Shown here: positions 8,680 to 17,020 of the stretch, in pieces
How the letters are laid out: the number at the start of each line of letters is the position of its first letter
Numbering within the stretch: the first letter of the stretch is position 1
Assembly (NCBI GenBank): GCA_025937895.1
Contig: JAICQL010000052.1
Span: forward strand, 1-39,725
Length of the DNA stretch: 39,725 nucleotides
Direction of reading: 5' to 3'
Source of the DNA: Polyangiaceae bacterium
Lineage (GTDB): Bacteria; Myxococcota_A; Polyangia; Polyangiales; Polyangiaceae
The notes under the pieces: model-generated
What the model was told of the DNA's origin: nothing
The model's database searches: none
What the model saw: the letters and a program-made list of their open reading frames with translations, nothing else
Position numbers and translations under genes: made by a program

Positions 8680-11208
8680 TCAGTCCATGTCGACGACTTT
8701 GTACTTGCAGCTCTCGTCCAGCTGCGTGCCCCACACCTTGTGTGAGCCCTGGTGCTCGGAGAGCGAGAACGTGATCTTGCTGCCGAAGCCCAGATCCAGA
8801 TCTTCGATCTGCTCCAGGGTATCCACCAGCTTCTCCGTGGTCAGGATGGGGCCGGTGCGCTTCAGCGCCTCCACGAAGATCGAGCCCACGATGAAGCCCT
8901 CCAGCGACACGAAGCCCGGCTGCGCCTGCGGCTGGAAGCGCGCCAGCGCGTCGCGGTAGTTGCGCACGCCGGTGGCGCCCGAGTCCCAGAGCGGCACCAC
9001 CTGGGTCACGTACACGTCCTTGCACAGCGCGGGGTTGATGCTCTGCAGCTCCTCGGCCAGCGACTCGCTGCCCACGAACGAGACGTTGAAGAACTTGGTC
9101 TTGCCCAGCGCGGGCACGGCGCGCAGCTTCTGGATGAACTTGGCTGCGGCCCGGTACGTGGCCACCATCACCACGGCCTTGAGCGGGTGCTTCTGCACGC
9201 GGCCCTCGTTGCCGTCGCGCCTGCTGCTGCCGTCGCCCCCTTCGGTCTCGGCGTTGTACTTGACCAGCGCGGCCACGGCAGCGTCCACGTCGGCCGTGTT
9301 GCGCTTGTAGCCCACGCGCAGGGTGTCCGCGCCCGAGTGGTTGTAGGCGCGCATGGCCTTGGCCACGCCCTCATAGCCCGCGTCACCGAAGGAGTCGTCC
9401 TGCGCGAACACGGCGATCTCCTCCGGCGCCAGGTTGGCCACCTCGATCAGGTACTTGATCGACTTGGCCGTCTCCTCCTTGTAGCTGGCGCGGTAGTTGA
9501 AGACGTAGCGCTCCGGCGGATCTTGCCGCAGCACGGACGCACCAGTGAACGCACCGAAGAAGATGGCCTTGCGCTGCGCGGCGAAGGGCGCCGCCACCAC
9601 CGACGTGGGCGTGCCCACGTTGCCCACGACGGCAAAGACCTGCCGCTGATCGAGCAGATCCTTCATCGTGTCGTCGGCGCGGCTCGCCTCGTAACCGTCA
9701 TCCAGCGCGGTCAGGGTCAGCTGGCGGCCGTAGATGCCGCCCGCGGCGTTGGCGACGTGGAAGGCCGTCTCCACCCCCAGCTTCATGTTCTGGCCCAGAT
9801 CGCGCGAGGGCCCGGAGAACACGGCGCTCATGCCGATCTTGATCTCGCGCTCGCTCACCCCGCGCTCACGCGGCTGGGCTGGCACCGCGGCGCTGGCTTG
9901 CCTGGCCTCCATGGGCGGTGGGCGCGAGCCGATGTAGTAGCTGAAGCCGGCCAGGCCACTGGCGGAGACCAGCGCCGCCGCAGCGATGATGCCCAGCGTC
10001 TTGCCGAGACGGCTGCGCTTGACCACGGTGCCACTGACGGTGGCCGCCACCGGCTCGCGCGACATCGTCTCGGTGATGGGCAGCGAGGCCTCGCGCCCCA
10101 GCGCCGAGTTCTCGTCCGAGGAGTCCCCCGGGGCCAGGCTGCGCCCCGGCTCCGCCGACAGATGCAACGAGGGCAGGGACGCGTTCGGCGTGGGGTGACG
10201 CGAGAGGCTGGTCTCGATCACGTCACGAATGCGATCCCGATCCTCCGTGAAGGCGTGCGAGAGCACCGCACCGATGTCACGCCCCGCCACGGGCGGGAAG
10301 CTGCGGCGCGCGAAGCTCTCCAGGTCCGTGGCGAGCAGCGCTGCCGTCGGGTAGCGATCCTCCCGGCGGAAGGCCAGCGCCTTCATGCAGATCTCCTCCA
10401 GCTCCGCCGGGATGCGCGGATCCACGCTGCGCGGCGCCGTGACGTCGCCCGCCACCACCCTGCGCAACATCTCGATCTGAGTCAGGCCGCTCCACAGCCG
10501 GCGCCCGGTGAGCAACTCCCACAGCACGACGCCCACCGAATACACGTCGGCGCGCCGATCCACCGACTCACCCCGCGCTTGCTCGGGCGCCACATACGCG
10601 GCTTTCCCCTTGAACACGCCCACCCGCGTCTCGCTGTTCGAGTCGCGCGCCTTGGCGATGCCGAAATCCATCAGCTTGACGTTGCCGTCATAGGTGACGA
10701 ACAGGTTCGCGGGCGAGACGTCGCGGTGCACGATGTCGAGCGGCGAGCCGTCGTAGTCACGCCGCTCGTGCGCGTAGTGCAGGCCGGCGAGCGCCTGGAT
10801 CAGCATGTGCAGCCGCATGTCCAGGCCCAGCCGGGCGCGAGCGTCGTTGTTGCGCAGCACCCGGTGCAGCGGCTGCCCCTCCAGGTACTCCATGGCCAGG
10901 AAGTAGCGGCCGCCCGCCTCCCCCACCTCGATCGTCTGCACCACGTTCGGGTGGTTGAGGCGCGCCGCAAGGCGCGCCTCGTTCAGAAACATCGCCACGA
11001 ACTCCGAGTCTTCACTCAGCTCGGGCTTGAGCATTTTGATGACGAGCAGCTTCTGGAAGCGAGCCGCCGCTTCGGTACCCTCCGTCACCGCGAGGTACAC
11101 GTCCGACATCCCGCCACGGCCCACGTCCGCGATCAGCCGGTAGCGGCCGAACACGTTGAAAGCAGCGACCTTATCGCTCTTGGTGCGGGGATCCGAAGGG
11201 TGAATCAT
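8680..11208 (-). CDS. Receptor Ser/Thr kinase fused to a periplasmic ligand-binding domain
   Basis: 842 residues. Residues 21-305 are a Hanks-type kinase: Gly-rich GRGGMSDVY (30-38), Lys58 in LLVIKML, Glu77, catalytic HRDVSPANL (Asp163), DFG (Asp181), APEQ near 207-210 and DVYSVGVVLWELLTGR. A linker to about 400 is Ser/Pro-rich. One membrane helix follows a basic KRSRLGK stretch (about 403-425). Residues 454-840 look like a periplasmic binding protein of the branched-chain amino-acid type (Peripla_BP_6): VSEREIKIGMSAVFSGPSRDLG, ANAAGGIYGRQLTLTALDD, DSFGDAGYEG, and FVSLEGFIVGSIFVEALKRTG. Family knowledge puts the kinase in the cytoplasm and the binding domain outside, so this is likely a direct sensor of a small amino-acid-like ligand. 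All catalytic residues are present. No cognate substrate gene is evident nearby. Confidence 0.93.
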   Translation of the reverse strand: MIHPSDPRTKSDKVAAFNVFGRYRLIADVGRGGMSDVYLAVTEGTEAAARFQKLLVIKMLKPELSEDSEFVAMFLNEARLAARLNHPNVVQTIEVGEAGGRYFLAMEYLEGQPLHRVLRNNDARARLGLDMRLHMLIQALAGLHYAHERRDYDGSPLDIVHRDVSPANLFVTYDGNVKLMDFGIAKARDSNSETRVGVFKGKAAYVAPEQARGESVDRRADVYSVGVVLWELLTGRRLWSGLTQIEMLRRVVAGDVTAPRSVDPRIPAELEEICMKALAFRREDRYPTAALLATDLESFARRSFPPVAGRDIGAVLSHAFTEDRDRIRDVIETSLSRHPTPNASLPSLHLSAEPGRSLAPGDSSDENSALGREASLPITETMSREPVAATVSGTVVKRSRLGKTLGIIAAAALVSASGLAGFSYYIGSRPPPMEARQASAAVPAQPRERGVSEREIKIGMSAVFSGPSRDLGQNMKLGVETAFHVANAAGGIYGRQLTLTALDDGYEASRADDTMKDLLDQRQVFAVVGNVGTPTSVVAAPFAAQRKAIFFGAFTGASVLRQDPPERYVFNYRASYKEETAKSIKYLIEVANLAPEEIAVFAQDDSFGDAGYEGVAKAMRAYNHSGADTLRVGYKRNTADVDAAVAALVKYNAETEGGDGSSRRDGNEGRVQKHPLKAVVMVATYRAAAKFIQKLRAVPALGKTKFFNVSFVGSESLAEELQSINPALCKDVYVTQVVPLWDSGATGVRNYRDALARFQPQAQPGFVSLEGFIVGSIFVEALKRTGPILTTEKLVDTLEQIEDLDLGFGSKITFSLSEHQGSHKVWGTQLDESCKYKVVDMD

Positions 11209-11623
11209 GCGACAGCGCTCCGGAGGGAAGACAGCCCACTAGATAACGGCCAGGCACAGGCCCCTGACCTGCCACGATGATGTGTAGGATGCCTCCTACC
11301 TCCACGCGCCTTTCGGCACACTGCGCTCGAGGATATTGCTATCGGGAAGGATGCGCATGGAAGCAGCGTTAAGAAACAAACCGCCAGTTTGATCCTAGCA
11401 CCACCCTTCGTCAAGAACTCGGGCGCACGCGTGCCTCTCCACACTCGATGCGCTGCGTGTTCCATCACCTGCAACGCGCCATCTCGCTGGCGCGCGCAGG
11501 CTCAGGCTGATGACCTGCAGCCCCAGTTGCCTGCTGGTGACGCTGCTGCTGGAATCGCAGGGACGATGGTCGTTCCGATTCGCTATCGAGATCGATAGCG
11601 CACGGCGCCGCTCGTGCGCGAGC
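11209..11623. other. Intergenic region between kinase and S9 peptidase genes
   Basis: 415 bp without a credible gene. It holds the presumed promoter of the kinase gene near its left side and the downstream flank of the peptidase gene on the right, including the hairpin at 11581-11600. Short open frames in it have no recognisable protein features. Confidence 0.5.
11581..11600 (-). terminator. Near-perfect dyad after the S9 peptidase gene
   Basis: CGCTATCG and CGATAGCG form an 8-bp stem around AGAT, 24 bases past the peptidase stop. A T-run is lacking, so it could equally be a protein-binding dyad. Confidence 0.4.
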
Positions 11624-13636
11624 TCAGCCGTGCTCCTGCTCGCCGAGGTAACGGGCGAGAAAGCCCAGGCACACCTGGTACCAGTGGCGGATGTTGCGCG
11701 GGCGCTGGATCCAGTGGTTTTCGTCAGGGAACACCAGCAGTTCCGATGGCACACCGCGGCGTTGCAGCGCCTCGAACAGGAGCAGCGCCTCGCTGATCGG
11801 CACGCGGTAGTCCTTCTCGCCGTGCACCACGAGCGTGGGCGTGCACCAGTCTTCGAGCTGCGTGTGCGGTGAGTAGCGGTTGAATGCCACTGGATCCGCC
11901 TCGGGCGCCCCGCCCTGCCCGAGCGCGAACCAGCCGGGATGATCCGTCACGCCGTGGAACGCCCGAAAATCGTAGATTCCAGCGTGAGTGACCAGGCAGC
12001 GGAAGCGCTCGGTGCTGCCAGCGATCCAGTTGGCCATGTAGCCCCCGAACGAGCCGCCCATCACCGCGGTCCGGCGCGGATCGATGTCGCGGCGTGCGCA
12101 CACCACATCCGTCACCGCCATCACGTCGCGGAAGCAAGCGGCACCCCATTGATTGTTCCAGATCGCCGCGGTGAACTCCTGCCCGAAGCCGGTCGAGCCA
12201 CGCGGGTTGGGCAGCAGCATCGCGTAGCCGGCGGCCAGCGGCACCAGCGGGTTCCAGCGCCAGTGCCAGCCATCTGCCCACTGACTCATCGGGCCGCCGT
12301 GCACCCAGAGCAACAGCGGGTGCGGCCCGGAGCCACGCGGCGTGAGCAGGAAAGACTGCACGGCGCTGCCATCGGGGGCAGCCACCTCCAGCGACTCGCG
12401 CCGGCCGAGCTGATCGAACAGCAACGGATCGAAGCCGCTGAGCGAGGCGAGCAGCTCGGGCTCCGCGCCCGCCGCGAACGACAGCCGGAAGGGCTCGGGT
12501 GGGTGCGTCTGCCGGTGGCGAATGCCGACCAGAGTGTTGCCGTCCCGGGTGAGCTGCACGGAGCCGTGGCTACCGCCGCTCGCCACGCTGGTCAGCCGTG
12601 AGACGGCGCCCGTCTCCACGTCCACCCGCACCACCGGCACATCCCCGCGCACGTCGGCCGTGACCAGCACGCCGCTGCCATCGCGGGTCCAGCAGCAGGG
12701 CGCAGGCCAAGGCTCCCAGTCGGTGAGCAAGCGCCCCGGATGCTCTGGAGCACGAGCGGGGTACAGCCACAGCCGTGGGTGAGGCGCCTGCCCCGCGCGA
12801 CGCTCAGCTCGCACGCAGGCGATGAGCCCGCCGTCGGGCGACAGCAGCGGCGACTCGCTGCTGCTCAGCGGCGCCTTGCCCAGCTCGTGCGCGGCGCCGC
12901 TGGCCACGTCGATGACCAGCAGCGAGACATCGTTCACCCCGTCGGCAGCTGCGTCTGAGGCACATGTGACCACCACCAGGCTGCCATCCGCGGACACATC
13001 CCACTCCGCCTCGCGATGCTCGCGATCGGCGAAGGGCGTCAGATCGCGCCGCTCGCCGTCGACGTAGGCGATCACGTGCGGCGCGGGCCGCTGCAGCCAG
13101 TGATCCCAGAAGCGCACCGGCATGCGGTCGAAGTGCAGCGCCGATGGGCCGTGTTTTGCCAGCTCCGCGGCCTTCGCCCGCTGCTCGTCGTGCGCCACCC
13201 CCGGCAGCACGTTCGCCAGCACGAACAACCGCGCCGCGTCCGCCGCGAAGCGAAACGCGCTCACCCCCAGCGGCTCATCGGTGAGCGGCACCGGCTCTCC
13301 CCCCTCCGCCGGCAGCAACCACACCTGCATCCGCTCCTCATCGCCCTCTTGCGGCTTGCCCTCGCGCGGATTGCGATTGCTCAGGAACGCCAGCGCACCG
13401 TCACGGCGATACTGCGGCGCCACGTCCTTGCTGGCCCCCCGGGTCAGCTGCACCGGCGCCGCGCCCGGCTCCGCCAGCGAGACGCGCCACAGATCGCTGA
13501 CGTATTTCGAGTCCTCCGGGTCGAGACGCTGGACTGCGACGGCGAGGTGTTGGTTGCAGGGGGATGGGGCCGTGGCAGTGACGCGTTGGAGCCGAGTGAG
13601 GGTGTCAGCGGTGAACAGCGGGGTCGAGGGGGTCAT
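11624..13636 (-). CDS. S9 family prolyl-oligopeptidase-type serine peptidase
   Basis: 670 residues. The N-terminal ~400 have WD-like strand repeats (DLWRVSL, LTRGASKDVAPQYRRDG, AFLSNRN) as in the seven-bladed propeller of acylaminoacyl-peptidases and DPP-like enzymes. The C-terminal alpha/beta-hydrolase has PLLLWVHGGPMSQW, LLPNPRGSTGFGQEF, nucleophile Ser529 in GGSFGGYM, Asp609 in HGEKDYRVP and His641 in DENHWI, so the triad is complete. It probably cleaves short peptides or acylated N-termini; no signal peptide is seen, so it is likely cytoplasmic. The start at 13636 gives a normal family length. It lies 71 bp downstream of the di-haem lipoprotein gene on the same strand and may be co-transcribed. 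Confidence 0.93.
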   Translation of the reverse strand: MTPSTPLFTADTLTRLQRVTATAPSPCNQHLAVAVQRLDPEDSKYVSDLWRVSLAEPGAAPVQLTRGASKDVAPQYRRDGALAFLSNRNPREGKPQEGDEERMQVWLLPAEGGEPVPLTDEPLGVSAFRFAADAARLFVLANVLPGVAHDEQRAKAAELAKHGPSALHFDRMPVRFWDHWLQRPAPHVIAYVDGERRDLTPFADREHREAEWDVSADGSLVVVTCASDAAADGVNDVSLLVIDVASGAAHELGKAPLSSSESPLLSPDGGLIACVRAERRAGQAPHPRLWLYPARAPEHPGRLLTDWEPWPAPCCWTRDGSGVLVTADVRGDVPVVRVDVETGAVSRLTSVASGGSHGSVQLTRDGNTLVGIRHRQTHPPEPFRLSFAAGAEPELLASLSGFDPLLFDQLGRRESLEVAAPDGSAVQSFLLTPRGSGPHPLLLWVHGGPMSQWADGWHWRWNPLVPLAAGYAMLLPNPRGSTGFGQEFTAAIWNNQWGAACFRDVMAVTDVVCARRDIDPRRTAVMGGSFGGYMANWIAGSTERFRCLVTHAGIYDFRAFHGVTDHPGWFALGQGGAPEADPVAFNRYSPHTQLEDWCTPTLVVHGEKDYRVPISEALLLFEALQRRGVPSELLVFPDENHWIQRPRNIRHWYQVCLGFLARYLGEQEHG

Positions 13637-13707
13637 GGGGTCGTGCTGAGGGAGCCTAGCCGATGCTGAGGAAGCCGAGGTGAGCGCAACGGCAGCGAGA
13701 GCGGCGC

Positions 13708-16083
13708 TCAGGGCCCGGCGCTGGCGACGCCGCCCACCCGGCTCTGCATGCCGGGCGCAAACAGGTCACCCGCGTTGGGGATGCACAGGCCCGAGCCTGG
13801 CTCGTAGCCGGTGGCGCCGACCGCCGGCAGGGTGAAGCGCCGCTCCGCCGCGGTGCCGGGGCGCACGCCGGGCTCCGGGTCGTAGCCGTGCTGGAGCGAG
13901 AGCTCGGGGTGATCGAAGGGCGCCTCATCGCACTGTACGCGGCGATCGGTGAGCGAGCGCATGAAGCGCACCACGGCGCTGAGATCGTCGTTGGCCACGT
14001 CGCACTCGACCACCCCGTTCGGATCGCAGTCGCGCAGCCCGAGCGGTGTGATGAGCCCGGTGATGTTGGTGTTGCAGTCCTCGGCGTCGACGGGAAAGGC
14101 GTGATCGCCATCGGTGCCCGTGCCCGAGTCATCGCCGGAGAGGCAGCGGCTGCCGTGCGCCTCCAGCGCTGCGTTCTCCGCCGTGATGCTCCGGCGGTTA
14201 CCCCCGCGGTTGTAGAACTTCATCACCTGGCGCAAGCTGGCGTAGCCACCGTAGCTGAAGTACGGCGGGGTCAACGCGACGTTGCGGATGCCGGGGATCT
14301 TGGTGGCACCATCGCTCTCCAGCTTGGCGGTGGGGTTGGCAGCGCCAAAGCCGACCAGCGTGTTCTGCTCGATGGCGCGCAGCAGCAGCGGATCCTTCAC
14401 CAGCGAGAGCTCACCACTGTCGATGAAGCGCCGGTACTGGCGGCCAAAGGCCAGCGGGTTGCCGAACGGATCGCCGGCGCCGAGCCCCAGATCGTATTGC
14501 ACGGGGCGCAGCCCCACGTTGGAGAAGCCGAGATCGCGGGTGGAGATGGCGCCATTGATGTCGGGCACCTGCAGCAGCGGGCGAAACTGCGCGCCGGCCT
14601 GCACCGCGCCCTCGCTGAAGGTGTCCGTACCGGCGTGGCAGAAGGCACAGCCCGCGCCGCGCACCCCGTCGGCGGGAGGGGCGCCGAAGTTGCCGCGGAA
14701 GAAGATCTTGCAGCCGCGCGCCAGCAGCGGATCCACGTTGGCGCTGGTGTTACAGTTGGGAAAGCTGATGTCGCCCGAGGCCACCAGCGCGTCGAACTCG
14801 CTCTGATCGGAGAGCAACGTGGCCTCGTACAGCAAGATGGACAGGCCCCAGAACAGCGACCAGTTCGCCTCCATCTGGGTGTACCCGGCGGGATCCTCCA
14901 CGAGCTGGCCGCCCTCGATGCGATAGCTGCCGCTGGCGGCCCAGTAGCGCGGCGCAAACGCCTGGCGGATCAGCTCGGGATACGTATACCCCGGCTTTAG
15001 CCCGGGCCCCTGCTCCGCCGCCAGCGCGCCCAGCACGCTGTCGCTCGCGTCCACCCGCTGGCGCGCGAGCGGCGCCAGCCGCGACAGCTTGCGCCCGACA
15101 TCGGCGAAGCGCCGCCCGGCGCACGACATCTCGACCGGGCTCGAGATCGGGCCCACCGCTTGCGAAGCCAGGCTGGCACCATCGAGGGCCAGGCCGCCGA
15201 GCGCGAGCCCGCCCGCGTCATCGAGCACGATCAGCCGCAGGTCAGGGTCCGCCTGCAGCTCGCGCTCGCCGAACACGCCCAGGCCGTTGAAGCGGTGATT
15301 GGCGCGGCCATCCCAGAACTGGCGCATGTTGAATACGGCGTTGATCGTGCTCGGGGTGTTGCGCGGCTCCACCTGGCGGGTCGCCAGCCGGCTGCCGGCC
15401 ACCGTGAGGTGAAACACGCTGGCGTCGGGCGGGCCACACAGCTCCTCCCCGTCCTCGCTGATGCCCAGAAACTCCGCCGCGTACACGCCCGCGGAGCTGA
15501 CCGCATCGTTGGTCTCGCTCAGCAAAGGCGAGTCCGCGTCGGTCTCATCCTGCAGCCGGTGCAGCGGAAAATCCGCCGCCGTCAGGGTCACCCCCGGCCC
15601 CGCCTCACCACCGCCTGGCAGCTGCCCGCGAGCCACGCTGCCCGTATCCGAGCGCAGCGAGCCAAACTCCACGTCACCGCCCGCCACCGACACGTCGAGG
15701 AAGCCCGGATTGAGCTGCCCCGTGAGGCGCGGATCGGCGCCGGCATGGAAGTGACAGCTCGCGCACGCCTGCCCGTCGCTGCCCGCCTGCTCGTCCCAGA
15801 AGAACGCCTTGCCCAGCGCGAGCGCGAAGGGATAGCTCTGGATGATGCCCGCCCCTTCGGCGAGCTCCGCGGGCACCGGCGGCACGAAGCGGCTCGGCAC
15901 GCGCAGCGGCTCGGGTGGCGGCAACGCCGCTGGCACCTCTGAAGCCTCTTCACCTTCCAGCGACAGCCGACGAAGCGCCGGCGCTCCCGCCGTACCTTCA
16001 GTGTCATCGCTCTGACAGCTCACCAGGACCGCGCCGATGGCCAGCGCCCGCACGACCCTCACACCAAGCTCACTCTTCACCAT
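13708..16083 (-). CDS. Large di-haem cytochrome c peroxidase-like lipoprotein
   Basis: 791 residues. It begins with a lipoprotein signal (VRALAIGAVLVSC, Cys23) and has two c-type haem sites, CASCH (107-111) and CAFCH (479-483). Family motifs of the CcpA/MauG class are visible: PFALALGKAFFWDEQ, RNTPSTINAVFNMRQFWDGR, GIRNVALTPPYFSYGGYASLRQ and VRFMRSLTDRRV near the end. The two haem sites are about 370 residues apart and the protein is more than twice the length of classical cytochrome c peroxidase (about 320), so it belongs to the enlarged surface-lipoprotein group. The role is probably periplasmic or outer-membrane peroxide reduction or a MauG-like oxidation. The ATG at 16083 is preceded by GAGG. 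The frame is open for 205 codons upstream, but that is repeat DNA, not protein. Confidence 0.88.
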   Translation of the reverse strand: MVKSELGVRVVRALAIGAVLVSCQSDDTEGTAGAPALRRLSLEGEEASEVPAALPPPEPLRVPSRFVPPVPAELAEGAGIIQSYPFALALGKAFFWDEQAGSDGQACASCHFHAGADPRLTGQLNPGFLDVSVAGGDVEFGSLRSDTGSVARGQLPGGGEAGPGVTLTAADFPLHRLQDETDADSPLLSETNDAVSSAGVYAAEFLGISEDGEELCGPPDASVFHLTVAGSRLATRQVEPRNTPSTINAVFNMRQFWDGRANHRFNGLGVFGERELQADPDLRLIVLDDAGGLALGGLALDGASLASQAVGPISSPVEMSCAGRRFADVGRKLSRLAPLARQRVDASDSVLGALAAEQGPGLKPGYTYPELIRQAFAPRYWAASGSYRIEGGQLVEDPAGYTQMEANWSLFWGLSILLYEATLLSDQSEFDALVASGDISFPNCNTSANVDPLLARGCKIFFRGNFGAPPADGVRGAGCAFCHAGTDTFSEGAVQAGAQFRPLLQVPDINGAISTRDLGFSNVGLRPVQYDLGLGAGDPFGNPLAFGRQYRRFIDSGELSLVKDPLLLRAIEQNTLVGFGAANPTAKLESDGATKIPGIRNVALTPPYFSYGGYASLRQVMKFYNRGGNRRSITAENAALEAHGSRCLSGDDSGTGTDGDHAFPVDAEDCNTNITGLITPLGLRDCDPNGVVECDVANDDLSAVVRFMRSLTDRRVQCDEAPFDHPELSLQHGYDPEPGVRPGTAAERRFTLPAVGATGYEPGSGLCIPNAGDLFAPGMQSRVGGVASAGP

Positions 16084-16615
16084 GGCTCCCTCGGGCGCGC
16101 AGGGTACGCCGAGCGCGGGCTCGCGGTCGACGTGCATGACGAGGCGAAACGCGGCGCGGCTGAATTTGAGCCGCGCGACACGCTGCACGGAAAATTTCGC
16201 GCGCGACTTCTCGCGCCGGCTCGAGAAAAGAGAGGGGGGCCGGACCTCCGCTACACGACTCCGCGAGACACCTCGGGGCACTGCACGCACCGCGATGACG
16301 GACGTGCGAGCGGTGAGCGGGCTGCGTGGACGGCGAGAGCGGTGAGCGGGCGCCGTGACGGCGACGCGCGGGCGGTGACGGGGGCGCGCGGTGAGCGGGC
16401 GGTGTGGACGGCGAGCGGACACGTGACCGGGACGCGCGGTGAGCAGGCGGTGTGACGGCGAGCGGAGACGAAAGCGGCAGGCGGCGAGCGGAGTCGTGGC
16501 GGCGACATCCCGGTGAGCGGAGGCGTCTCCCTCAGAGCGGAGACGCACTGAGACGCGCCGCAGCGGAGACGTGCGGTGAGCGGGGACGGAAGGCGACGTC
16601 CGGATGAGCGAAGAC
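16084..16615. repeat. Degenerate repeat DNA upstream of the di-haem gene
   Basis: About 530 bp built from loose copies of GTGAGCGG, GCGAGCGGAGACG and GACGCGC. From about 16320 it is simple-sequence-like on both strands. It looks like decayed units of the better-preserved array at 16616-16940. The di-haem gene promoter should lie close to 16084-16250. No gene seen. Confidence 0.6.
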
Positions 16616-16940
16616 GTATCCGTCAGCGCGCATACGCTCTGAGACGCGCCGCGGCGGAGACGTGCGGTGATGGGGACTCGCGGCGAGCGGGCGCCCATAT
16701 GCGCGCTGCGCGGATACGAAAAAGCGCTCCGAGCGGCGCCGTCATCGGGGCGCGCGGTGAGCGGAGGGCGTATCCGCGCTGCGCGGATACGTACACACAG
16801 CGCGCCGGAGCGGCGGCGTCATGGGGGCACGCAATGAGCGGAGACGTATCCGCGCTGCGCGGATACGTACACAGCGCGCCGGAGCGGCGGCGTCATGGGG
16901 GCACGCAATGAGCGGAGACGTATCCGCGCTGCGCGGATAC
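16616..16940. repeat. Tandem array of ~74-bp units each carrying a palindrome
   Basis: Each unit contains the arms GTATCCGCG and CGCGGATAC around CTG. Perfect copies are at 16770-16790, 16846-16866 and 16920-16940; a partly decayed copy ends at 16717 and an older one spans 16616-16635. Spacing between copies is 73-76 bp for the last four. Spacers 16791-16845 and 16867-16919 are identical except for one AC dinucleotide. Copies get worse with distance from the HNH gene, which suggests growth from that end. Confidence 0.8.
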
Positions 16941-17020
16941 GGGACCGGAGGGCAACCTATCGTTCCACCACGCAGAGGGCAAGCGGGCGAGCCTGGCGGC
17001 GCAGGCCACGAGCTGCCGGC

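Noticed and set aside
16084..16698. 205-codon N-terminal extension of the di-haem protein
   Set aside because: The stretch is repeat DNA; the lipoprotein signal directly after the Met at 16083 fixes the start.
16616..16940. CRISPR array
   Set aside because: The units are long palindromic tandem repeats with identical spacers, and no cas gene is present.
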